From: an uncultured bacterium | GTDB taxonomy: Bacteria; UBP6; UBA1177; JAKLFG01 | DNA length: 5,499 nucleotides | Direction: 5' to 3' | Assembly: GCA_938048925.1 (NCBI GenBank) | Contig: CALITV010000061.1 | Span: 1-5,499, forward strand | Shown: in pieces, positions 1 to 5,499 of the stretch | How positions within the stretch are numbered: the first letter of the stretch is position 1 | Layout of the letters: each line of letters begins with the position of its first letter | The notes under the pieces: generated by a model | The model's input: the letters and a program-made list of their open reading frames with translations, nothing else | Database searches by the model: none | Told to the model about the DNA's origin: nothing | Program-made: the position numbers and the translations under genes

Positions 1-360
1 AAAAGCCTCCGTGGTCGGGCGCCGCGCGATGAGCAGAGGAATCGCGACATTCTCGATCGCGGTGAATTCGGGAAGGAGGTGGTGGAACTGAAAGACGACG
101 CCGACCGTCGCGTTGCGGAAGCGGCTGAGACGGCGGTCGTCCATTACGAACGGGTCAACACCCTCGAAACGGATCGTGCCGGCGTCAGGATACTCGATCG
201 TCGCGATGATCGAAAGGAGCGTTGACTTCCCGGCGCCGCTCTTCCCGATGAGCGACACGCGCGCGGCGGCGGGGAGTTCGAGATTGACATCTTTCAGAAC
301 GGGTAAAACCTTCCCTTCCACCGTGTAAGACTTGGCGATGTGTTCGAGCACGAGCGTCAT
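1..360 (-). CDS. lolD: LolD-type lipoprotein-release ABC transporter ATPase (N-terminal part, cut by window edge)
   Basis: This is the ATP-binding subunit expected to power the two permeases encoded just upstream; it would sit on the cytoplasmic face of the inner membrane as a dimer and drive release of lipoproteins to a periplasmic carrier. The first 120 residues are visible. They start MTLVLEHIAKSYTVEG, followed by a Walker A motif GKSGAGKST (about residues 40-48) and the Q-loop FQFHHLLPEFTAIENV (about 95-110), whose FQFHHLLPEF wording is characteristic of LolD. The signature motif, Walker B and H-loop lie beyond the left edge. The ATG follows the TGA of the preceding permease by 7 nt, with GAGGA at 369-365 as Shine-Dalgarno overlapping that stop. 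Walker A is slightly unusual (GKSGAGKST rather than the common G-x-SGSGKST), and ATIEYPDAG stands where GGLDxPxxG is usual. MacB-type or other MacB/LolD-family ATPases are the alternative, but the neighbours favour LolD. Confidence 0.93.
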   Translation of the reverse strand, partial: MTLVLEHIAKSYTVEGKVLPVLKDVNLELPAAARVSLIGKSGAGKSTLLSIIATIEYPDAGTIRFEGVDPFVMDDRRLSRFRNATVGVVFQFHHLLPEFTAIENVAIPLLIARRPTTEAF

Positions 361-367
361 GGCGTCC

Positions 368-1669
368 TCATTCATAACGGAGACCTTCGGCGGGCGGTAT
401 GCGCGACGCCCGCCAGCTCGGGTAGAGCGTCGCGAAGAAACTGACGATCATCGCGCTCGCCGCAACGAGCGCGAAACTCAACGGCGACATCCGCACCGGC
501 AGTTTGTTGAAAAAGTAGATGTCCTTCGCGAGTGGAAACTCTATCTGTTGTAGGAGGATGCAGACGATGACCGCCAGCAGCATCCCGGCCACGGTGCCGC
601 TCGCGCCGACGAAGAGGCCGTCGAGCACGAAGATGCGCCGAATCATCGGACCGGCGGCTCCGATCGCCTTGAGAATGGCAATCTCGGCGACCTTCCCCAT
701 GACGAGCATGACGAGCGTCGAGATGATACCGAACGCAGCCACGATGACGATGACGATGAGAATGATGAACATGACGATCTTCTGCATCTCGAGGAATTTG
801 AATGTGGTCTTGTTCATGTCCATCCAGTCCTGCACTGCGTAGGGAAAACCGCCGACGAGGCTCATGATCCGGTTCGACACCTCCTTTACGCGGTAGATGT
901 CGGCAACTTTGATATTGAGATAACTTACCATGCCTTTGACGGAAAAGAATTCTTGAGCATTGGCCAGTGAGAGGTAGAGGAACTTGAAATCGTAGTCGTA
1001 CATACCGGTGTGAAAAATACCCGCCACCACCCCGGCGCGGCTCACCGGCACCGGCCCCGCAGGTCCCATGCCGCCGCCGAGCGGGCTGATGATCGTAACG
1101 ATATCACCTTTCTTCACACCGAGGTGCTCTGCCATATCCTTCCCCAGCACCACCGGAAGAAGCGTTTGCGGTGCCTCTCCCTCCTCGGCGAAGAGGTCCT
1201 TCTCGACCTGAACCTTTGCCAGATCGGGGCAGCGCGCAAGATCGTCGAGACAGTCGAGGCGACCACCGGGAAGCATCTGGCGCGGCAGGTCGATTACCTT
1301 TCCTACCGTCGCTGTTTCGATGCCGTTGGCTATCGCGCCAGTCACCTTACCGTTCGCCGCGACCATCACCTCGTTTACGATGGAGGGCGTCACACCGACG
1401 ACCCCTTCGACCTGCGCGATGTCGCGTGCCATGTGCGGATACTCCTCGAAGCGGCCGACAAGTTTATGGAAGTGGAGATGCGCCGTCGAGGAGAGGATGT
1501 TTTCCCTCATCTCCGAGAGGAATCCGTCCATGACCGAGAGAACCGAGATGAGCGCCGCGACGCCGAGCATCATGCCGATGATCGAGATGGTCGTGATGAG
1601 CGAGAGTGCCCCGCTCCGCCGCGTGCTCTTGAAGTATCGAAGGCTCACGAAGGTCTCGAAACGCACCAT
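368..1669 (-). CDS. lolE: LolC/LolE-family lipoprotein-release permease (second paralogue)
   Basis: This inner-membrane permease of the lipoprotein-releasing complex has 433 residues, against about 400-414 for E. coli LolC and LolE. It shows the family order: a cytoplasmic N-terminus, TM1 (about 22-45, with LSLITTISIIGMMLGVAAL), a large periplasmic domain (about 46-295), then an FtsX-type domain with TM2 (296-324), TM3 (350-374) and TM4 (397-415). It ends in the family hallmark ATLYPSWRASRIPPAEGLRYE, almost the same as the end of E. coli LolC. The periplasmic domain carries an insert with Cys140 and Cys147 and a Gly/Pro-rich hairpin (196-208). It follows the first permease by 6 nt. Start choice is uncertain: AGGAG at 1677-1673 is only 3 nt from the ATG at 1669, but 6 nt from a GTG at 1666, which would give MRFETFVSLRY and match the paralogue's MRFELFVGLRY. 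Assignment to LolE rather than LolC is by position only. Confidence 0.9.
   Translation of the reverse strand: MVRFETFVSLRYFKSTRRSGALSLITTISIIGMMLGVAALISVLSVMDGFLSEMRENILSSTAHLHFHKLVGRFEEYPHMARDIAQVEGVVGVTPSIVNEVMVAANGKVTGAIANGIETATVGKVIDLPRQMLPGGRLDCLDDLARCPDLAKVQVEKDLFAEEGEAPQTLLPVVLGKDMAEHLGVKKGDIVTIISPLGGGMGPAGPVPVSRAGVVAGIFHTGMYDYDFKFLYLSLANAQEFFSVKGMVSYLNIKVADIYRVKEVSNRIMSLVGGFPYAVQDWMDMNKTTFKFLEMQKIVMFIILIVIVIVAAFGIISTLVMLVMGKVAEIAILKAIGAAGPMIRRIFVLDGLFVGASGTVAGMLLAVIVCILLQQIEFPLAKDIYFFNKLPVRMSPLSFALVAASAMIVSFFATLYPSWRASRIPPAEGLRYE
741..758. repeat. Short in-frame hexamer repeat (ACGATG x3)
   Basis: Three perfect tandem copies of ACGATG on the plus strand lie inside the second permease. 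Read on the coding strand they encode alternating Ile and Val within TM2 (about residues 305-310). Gain or loss of a unit would keep the reading frame and change the helix by two residues. It is most likely a by-product of Ile/Val codons in a membrane helix. Confidence 0.5.
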
Positions 1670-1672
1670 GTT

Positions 1673-1677
1673 CTCCT
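1673..1677 (-). promoter_or_regulatory. Shine-Dalgarno of the second permease, overlapping the stop of the first
   Basis: AGGAG on the minus strand shares bases with the TAG stop (1678-1676) of the upstream permease, so termination and re-initiation are tightly linked. Spacing is 3 nt to the ATG at 1669 and 6 nt to the GTG at 1666; the second spacing is closer to the usual optimum and argues for the GTG start. Confidence 0.6.
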
Positions 1678-2986
1678 ATTCGTACCGTAGGCCGTCAGCA
1701 GGCCGGATGCGTGCCGCATAACGGCTCGGGTAGAGCGTCGCCCCAAAGGTGACGAGGAGCGCCGCCGCCGCGACGAGGACAAAGAGCCCCGCCGACATCT
1801 CGACCGGCAGCGTCGTCATGTAGTACACATCCTGCGCGAAGTTCAGTTCGACGCCGTCGAGCCATACGCAGGCGCCGTAGCCGAGCGCAAGGCCGAGCAG
1901 CGTTCCGACCGTCCCCAGCACAATGCCGTCAAAGGCGAACAGCCGCATGATATCGGAGCGCGAAGCCCCAAGTGCCTTGAGTGTCGCGATTTCGCGCGTC
2001 TTGCCGAGCACGAGCATGAGCAGGGTCGCGACGATGTTGAACGAAGCAACGAGCACGATGAACCCGAGGATGAGAAACATGACGATCTTCTCCATCTTGA
2101 GCGCATTGAAGATGTTCTTGTTCATCTCCTTCCATGTCTTTACGGTGAACCCATCGCCTATAGCGGTGCGCACCCGCTGCGCTATACGATCCACATCGTA
2201 CACCTCGCTTATTTTCAGCGCGAGTGCGCTCACCTCGTCGCCGAGTGACAAGAACGACTGCGCCTCGGAGAGCGGCAAATAGAGCGACGCGAAATCGTAT
2301 TCGTACATACCGGTGAAGAATATGCCCGCCACGCGGAAGTTCTTCGACAAAGGAAGCGGGCCGGTCGGTCCCATGCCGCCGCCGGTCGGAGTGATAACGG
2401 TCACGACATCGCCGGGCGTGATACGGAAATAGCGTGCCATCTCCCTGCCGATGACCACCGGCGGCAGATCGCGCGGCTGTTCGACGAAACGATCTTCGCG
2501 GAAGGCGGCCCCGGGATCACGAAGACGCCGTGAAAGCAATTCGGGGCAGTTTCCTATCGCCGCGAGACATTTGAGATCGCTCTTTTCATGCGCCAGCTGT
2601 TCCGGAAGCAGAAAAACCGCGCCGACCGTCGCCGGATCGACGCCATAGGCGATCCCCCCTAACACATCGTCGCCGGTCGTCACTATGACTTCGCTCGTGA
2701 CAATCGGCGTCGCACCGGCGACTCCCGCAATTCCCCGGACTTTTGTGAGAAGCGAACTCCAGTCGGCCATCGTTCCCTCGGGCGTCGAGACGAGAATATG
2801 CGCCTTCGAGCCGAGGATCGAGCGTTTCATCTGGTTCTGGAGACCGTCCATGACCGATTGGACCGTTACGAGAGCCGCGACGCCGATGGCGATGCCGAGC
2901 ACCGAGATCACGGTGATGAGCGAAAGAAACCGCGTTCGCCGGGTGTTCCAGAGATAGCGCAGGCCAACGAAGAGTTCGAAACGCAT
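1676..2986 (-). CDS. lolC: LolC/LolE-family lipoprotein-release permease (first paralogue)
   Basis: This 436-residue inner-membrane permease should pair with the next gene's product and LolD to extract mature lipoproteins from the outer leaflet of the inner membrane. It begins MRFELFVGLRYLWNTRRTRF, typical of the family. TM1 spans about 20-45, the MacB-like periplasmic domain about 46-297, and the FtsX-type domain holds TM2 (300-328), TM3 (352-377) and TM4 (398-419); it ends ATLYPSRYAARIRPADGLRYE. In the periplasmic part GGGMGPTGPLPLSK (202-215) aligns by eye with the stretch of E. coli LolC that forms the LolA-binding hook. A segment some 34 residues longer than in E. coli LolC (between GVDP and VVIG, about 119-178) contains Cys140 and Cys147. 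The ATG overlaps the TAA of lysS by one base (TAATG) and has only a weak Shine-Dalgarno (GGAA at 2995-2992), so coupled re-initiation is likely. The lolC symbol rests on order and the hook-like loop, not on a phylogeny. Confidence 0.9.
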   Translation of the reverse strand: MRFELFVGLRYLWNTRRTRFLSLITVISVLGIAIGVAALVTVQSVMDGLQNQMKRSILGSKAHILVSTPEGTMADWSSLLTKVRGIAGVAGATPIVTSEVIVTTGDDVLGGIAYGVDPATVGAVFLLPEQLAHEKSDLKCLAAIGNCPELLSRRLRDPGAAFREDRFVEQPRDLPPVVIGREMARYFRITPGDVVTVITPTGGGMGPTGPLPLSKNFRVAGIFFTGMYEYDFASLYLPLSEAQSFLSLGDEVSALALKISEVYDVDRIAQRVRTAIGDGFTVKTWKEMNKNIFNALKMEKIVMFLILGFIVLVASFNIVATLLMLVLGKTREIATLKALGASRSDIMRLFAFDGIVLGTVGTLLGLALGYGACVWLDGVELNFAQDVYYMTTLPVEMSAGLFVLVAAAALLVTFGATLYPSRYAARIRPADGLRYE

Positions 2987-4509
2987 TACTGTTCCGGCCT
3001 CAGTAAAGGGAAGAGAATAACATCGCGGATCGAAGGAGCGTCGGTAAGAAGCATGACGAGCCGGTCTATGCCGATACCTTCTCCACCCGCCGGCGGCATA
3101 CCGTATTCGAGCGCCCGGATGTAATCGCTGTCCATATCCACCGCCTCATCGTTCCCTTTGCGCTTCTCTTCGACCTGCATGGCGAATGCCTCATACTGCG
3201 CCTGCGGGTCGTTCTGCTCCGAAAAGGCGTTCGCGATCTCGCGCCCGGCAATGTAGAGTTCGAAGCGGTCAACCCACGACGGATCGTCATCGTTCCGGCG
3301 GGCGAGCGGCGAGAGTTCGGCGGGATAACGCATGACGAAGGTCGGCTGTTGGAGGTGCTCCTCGACCTTTTCCTCGAAAAGGGCGACAAGCAGTTTGTAG
3401 TAACTCATCGGTGTAACGATCTCCTTGTCGAGCCCGCTGCGAGACGCCGCCGCAAGGAGCCCTTCGCGAGTTTTTACCTCTTCGGGAAAACAGACTCCAT
3501 GGGCAACGAGTGCCTCCTCGATCGTAAGACGCTTCCACGGTGTCGCAAATTCTATCTCGCGTCCCTGATAGACGACTTTCGTCGAACCGGTCACCTCGCG
3601 GGCAAGCGCCGCGAGCATCTCCTCGGTGAATGCCATAAGTTCGCGGTAGGTGACATAGGGCCAGTAAAACTCCATCATCGTGAACTCGGGATTGTGTTTT
3701 ACCGAGATGCCTTCGTTACGGAAATTGCGGTTTATCTCATAGACTTTTCCCATCCCACCGACCAGAAGGCGCTTGAGATAGCATTCGGGTGCGATGCGGA
3801 GATAGAGTTGCATGTCAAGGGCATTGTGATGGGTGACGAAAGGACGCGCGGCAGCGCCTGAAACGAGCGGATGCATCATCGGCGTCTCGACCTCGAGGAA
3901 GCCGGCGCGGTTCATCCATTCGCGGATGAACGCTATGATGCGGACGCGCCGCCGGAAAGTCTCCTGCACCTCGTCGTTCATGATGAGATCGAGATAGCGT
4001 TGACGATAGCGGATCTCTTTGTCGGTCAGCCCATGGAACTTCTCGGGGAGCGGCCGGACATTCTTGGTAACAAGCCGGACCTCGTGTGCGAGCACCGAAA
4101 ACTCGCCCGTCTTGGTCATGAACGGCTCGCCGACGACTCCTACGATGTCGCCGATATCCACGAACTTCTTGAGAAAGTCGAACTCCTCGCCGAGGTATTC
4201 CTTGCTGAAGACCGCCTGCAGGCGCCCCGTTTCATCTCTGAGGTGGCCGAAGGCGAGTTTTCCCATGATACGGAGCCCCATGAGACGCCCCGCGAGCGCG
4301 TATCTCTGCGGTTTACCGGGCCGTTCGAGTTCTTCCCGCGTCATCGAAGCGGAGGCGGCGCGAAGGTCGCCGACCCGCGTATCGGGACGGAAGGTGTTGT
4401 CATAGGGATTGACGCCGAGAGAGCGAAGCATTGCGACCTTTTCCTTCTTTTGACGAATGATCTCGTTTTCGTCGAGAAGAGGAACGGAGCCGCCTCGGGT
4501 ACCGTTCAT
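2986..4509 (-). CDS. lysS: Lysyl-tRNA synthetase, class II
   Basis: This cytoplasmic enzyme joins lysine to tRNA-Lys using ATP. The 507-residue protein is essentially the length of E. coli LysS (505) and is complete. An N-terminal OB-fold anticodon-binding domain covers about 69-150 (YALAGRLMGLRIMGKLAFGHLRD is its start). The class II catalytic core follows: the YRQRYLDL element (168-175), motif 1 around FLEVETPMMHP (204-214), motif 2 with YEINRNFRNEG (257-267) and HNPEFTMMEFY (272-282), and motif 3 with GIGIDRLVMLL (478-488) and IRDVILFP (494-501). PLARRND and GREIANAFSEQND, typical of bacterial LysS, are present. In the segment after motif 1 it reads VSGAAARPF where E. coli has PGGASARPF. 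Its ATG overlaps the TGA of the lipoprotein gene (ATGA), and AAAGGAG at 4523-4517 lies 7 nt upstream, inside that gene. Its stop overlaps the permease start. No own promoter is apparent, so it probably depends on the one at 4966-4994. Confidence 0.98.
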   Translation of the reverse strand: MNGTRGGSVPLLDENEIIRQKKEKVAMLRSLGVNPYDNTFRPDTRVGDLRAASASMTREELERPGKPQRYALAGRLMGLRIMGKLAFGHLRDETGRLQAVFSKEYLGEEFDFLKKFVDIGDIVGVVGEPFMTKTGEFSVLAHEVRLVTKNVRPLPEKFHGLTDKEIRYRQRYLDLIMNDEVQETFRRRVRIIAFIREWMNRAGFLEVETPMMHPLVSGAAARPFVTHHNALDMQLYLRIAPECYLKRLLVGGMGKVYEINRNFRNEGISVKHNPEFTMMEFYWPYVTYRELMAFTEEMLAALAREVTGSTKVVYQGREIEFATPWKRLTIEEALVAHGVCFPEEVKTREGLLAAASRSGLDKEIVTPMSYYKLLVALFEEKVEEHLQQPTFVMRYPAELSPLARRNDDDPSWVDRFELYIAGREIANAFSEQNDPQAQYEAFAMQVEEKRKGNDEAVDMDSDYIRALEYGMPPAGGEGIGIDRLVMLLTDAPSIRDVILFPLLRPEQ

Positions 4510-4934
4510 CGGGATGCTCCTTTCTCCGGTGCCGCAGACTCCCGTGTCGGTTTGTCGTTCAACGGCAATCGTATCTTACTCGCTGGAAACACCGGTCGAG
4601 CCACGGATTGCGGCGTGGCGGCGTCTGAGGAACTCTGGGCTGCGGATGGCGCAGCCGCCGGTTTGTCCTCCCGTGGCGCCGACTGACCATCTTTCAGTTG
4701 TTCGTTGAATGCTCGGTTGAGCAGTTCCCGATTGAGCGTCATCTGACGCGGATTCAGTTTGATCTTTCGGGGTCCTTTTACTTTCTTCTCGCCGCAGGTT
4801 CCTGTGTTCAAATCTTCCTGAGAACACTCGGGGACTATTGATAACTCTTTCTCCTTTTTCTCGCGCGAGCAGGTGCACGAAACCGCCATCAGCGAAAGAA
4901 CAATGAACATACCTAAAACAATGAGATTTTTCAT
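4506..4934 (-). CDS. Small predicted lipoprotein of unknown function
   Basis: I do not recognise a family. The 142-residue product begins with a lipoprotein-type signal peptide, MKNLIVLGMFIVLSLMAVSC: a short basic start, a hydrophobic stretch, and Cys20 after A-V-S. The -3 Ala makes this lipobox a little weak, since Leu is commonest there. The mature part would start C-T-C; by the E. coli +2 rule, Thr at +2 does not mark retention, so outer-membrane sorting is expected. Three more cysteines follow (22, 37, 47), the last two as EC-x9-C. Then comes a basic segment (49-62) and an MTLNRELLNRAFNEQL helix-like stretch (65-80). From about 84 the protein is low-complexity, rich in Ala, Pro and Ser, and probably disordered. 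The ATG at 4934 is preferred over a GTG at 5006 because AAAGGAG lies 6 nt upstream and because a sigma-70 promoter lies within the longer version. Its stop overlaps the lysS start. Function unknown. Confidence 0.8.
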   Translation of the reverse strand: MKNLIVLGMFIVLSLMAVSCTCSREKKEKELSIVPECSQEDLNTGTCGEKKVKGPRKIKLNPRQMTLNRELLNRAFNEQLKDGQSAPREDKPAAAPSAAQSSSDAATPQSVARPVFPASKIRLPLNDKPTRESAAPEKGASR

Positions 4935-4940
4935 CACCGA

Positions 4941-4947
4941 CTCCTTT
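4941..4947 (-). promoter_or_regulatory. Strong Shine-Dalgarno deciding the lipoprotein start
   Basis: AAAGGAG on the minus strand with a 6-nt spacer to the ATG at 4934. No comparable site precedes the upstream in-frame GTG at 5006, so this site fixes the start of the lipoprotein and places its signal peptide at the very N-terminus. Confidence 0.8.
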
Positions 4948-4965
4948 CCATCAACAAGACGGGCA

Positions 4966-4994
4966 ACTATAGTAAGGAGCACCAAGGGAGTCAA
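4966..4994 (-). promoter_or_regulatory. Predicted sigma-70 promoter of the lipoprotein-lysS-lol operon
   Basis: On the minus strand TTGACT (4994-4989) is followed after exactly 17 nt by TATAGT (4971-4966); each box matches the consensus at five of six positions. The run just upstream of the -35 box, AAAATTA, is AT-rich in an otherwise GC-rich region and could act as an UP element. Transcription should begin near 4960, giving a leader of about 26 nt before the ATG at 4934. It lies in the only intergenic gap of the window (4935-5035). I saw no operator-like palindrome over it, which suits constitutive expression of lysS and lol genes. The prediction comes from sequence only. Confidence 0.75.
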
Positions 4995-5035
4995 TAATTT
5001 TCGCACACAGTCAGGCGTCGGGAAACTGCCGAGTA

Positions 5036-5497
5036 TCAGGCTTGTTTCTTGAGAAGATCTTCCTTGAGTACGGTTATCTTCTCGCCGTAACGGTGCAGAG
5101 CAAGGTCACACTGCCGGATGAGGTAGTCGATGCGGGCATCGCAATCGGCGCGGAAGAAATCGAGAATGCCTCGCTTCTCCGGATACTTCTCGGCAACCGG
5201 CAGATAGAGATAGAGGCGATAGACGAGTGACGCTATCTCGACGAGCCACCCCGCAGTGTAGTCGAGAAAATCCTTGTTATCTACCTTCTTGACCCGCTCG
5301 GTCACCTCGGCGAAACGCTCGACGAAGCGGAGCAGTTCCTTCTTGGCGTCGGCAAGTTCGCTTATCGGCAGTTCTTTCGCCTTCTCGAGCCAACCGAAGA
5401 AAAGGCCGGATGTAATGGAGCCGATCGCGGCGACGACTTGCAGTTGCGTCGTCCCCTCGTAGATGTTGGTGATGCGGGCGTCACGGTAGAGCCGCTG
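5036..5497 (-). CDS. Acyl-CoA dehydrogenase, C-terminal part (5' end beyond the window)
   Basis: The visible 153 residues are the end of an FAD-dependent acyl-CoA dehydrogenase, which introduces the alpha-beta double bond into an acyl-CoA thioester and passes electrons to an electron-transfer flavoprotein. They open with QRLYRDARITNIYEGTTQLQ, the most conserved C-terminal stretch of the family; the Glu of YEGTTQ (codon 5458-5456) corresponds to the catalytic base Glu376 of medium-chain acyl-CoA dehydrogenase. Standard family members end soon after this motif, but here about 133 residues follow (helical-looking, with SGLFFGWLEKAKELP and later YRLYLYLPVAEKYPEKRGILDFF), so this belongs to the longer type with an extra C-terminal helical domain. 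The gene ends in TGA at 5038-5036. It is followed by the operon promoter, so it is probably the end of a separate transcription unit, though I could find no intrinsic terminator. Substrate chain length cannot be told. Confidence 0.93.
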   Translation of the reverse strand, partial: QRLYRDARITNIYEGTTQLQVVAAIGSITSGLFFGWLEKAKELPISELADAKKELLRFVERFAEVTERVKKVDNKDFLDYTAGWLVEIASLVYRLYLYLPVAEKYPEKRGILDFFRADCDARIDYLIRQCDLALHRYGEKITVLKEDLLKKQA

Positions 5498-5499
5498 AA

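Noticed and set aside
1010..1690. A 226-codon plus-strand open frame opposite the second permease
   Set aside because: Its His/Arg/Asp-rich composition is that of a shadow frame, and the minus-strand permease explains the region fully.
3349..3861. A 170-codon plus-strand open frame within lysS
   Set aside because: It is antisense to the catalytic core of LysS and has no domain signal.
3871..4686. A 271-codon open frame on the plus strand opposite lysS and the lipoprotein gene
   Set aside because: It lies antisense to an unmistakable lysS with intact motifs, shows no recognisable domain, and long antisense frames are expected in GC-rich coding DNA.
4506..5006. A 166-residue version of the lipoprotein starting at a GTG
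   Set aside because: The predicted promoter lies inside it, no Shine-Dalgarno precedes it, and the signal peptide would no longer be N-terminal.
4995..5035. A possible intrinsic terminator after the acyl-CoA dehydrogenase
   Set aside because: Only weak pairings are visible (for example a 4-bp TCGG/CCGA stem) and no U-tract follows, so I do not call a terminator; factor-dependent termination or read-through remain possible.
1..5499. tRNA or rRNA genes, CRISPR arrays, insertion sequences, toxin or phage genes
   Set aside because: I looked on both strands and saw no supporting signal; coding genes fill nearly all of the window.

Overview
The window is a GC-rich, densely packed piece of bacterial chromosome in which every gene I can support lies on the minus strand, so the map reads from right to left. 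It points to a diderm (Gram-negative) bacterium: it encodes an inner-membrane Lol lipoprotein-release ABC transporter, which makes sense only with an outer membrane, plus a predicted lipoprotein. Placing lysS next to the lol genes, together with a long-tailed acyl-CoA dehydrogenase, suggests a deltaproteobacterial-grade or candidate-phylum lineage. That placement is inference; the sequence alone does not name the species.

Layout in order of transcription: (1) 5497-5036, the last 153 residues of an acyl-CoA dehydrogenase whose start lies beyond the right edge. (2) 5035-4935, the only intergenic gap (101 nt), with a near-consensus sigma-70 promoter and a strong Shine-Dalgarno. (3) 4934-4506, a small predicted lipoprotein of unknown function. 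(4) 4509-2986, lysS, class II lysyl-tRNA synthetase, complete. (5) 2986-1676, a LolC/LolE-family permease. (6) 1669-368, a second, paralogous LolC/LolE-family permease. (7) 360-1, the N-terminal 120 residues of the LolD ATPase, cut by the left edge.

Genes 3-7 look like one operon: junctions are ATGA (4-nt overlap), TAATG (1-nt overlap), a 6-nt gap and a 7-nt gap, with no room for internal terminators. The permeases and LolD would form an inner-membrane machine that extracts mature lipoproteins from the inner membrane and passes them to a LolA-type periplasmic carrier. The first gene encodes a probable lipoprotein that could itself be a client. LysS is a housekeeping translation enzyme that shares the transcript.

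The most notable points are the shared features of the two permeases (a Cys-x6-Cys pair in a periplasmic insert and a Gly/Pro-rich hook-like hairpin, both present in both paralogues), the unknown lipoprotein leading the operon, and the clear promoter that fixes its start. I saw no RNA genes, CRISPR arrays, insertion sequences or phage genes. I do not think the window holds a wholly new system; it is a recognisable Lol operon with lineage-specific details.
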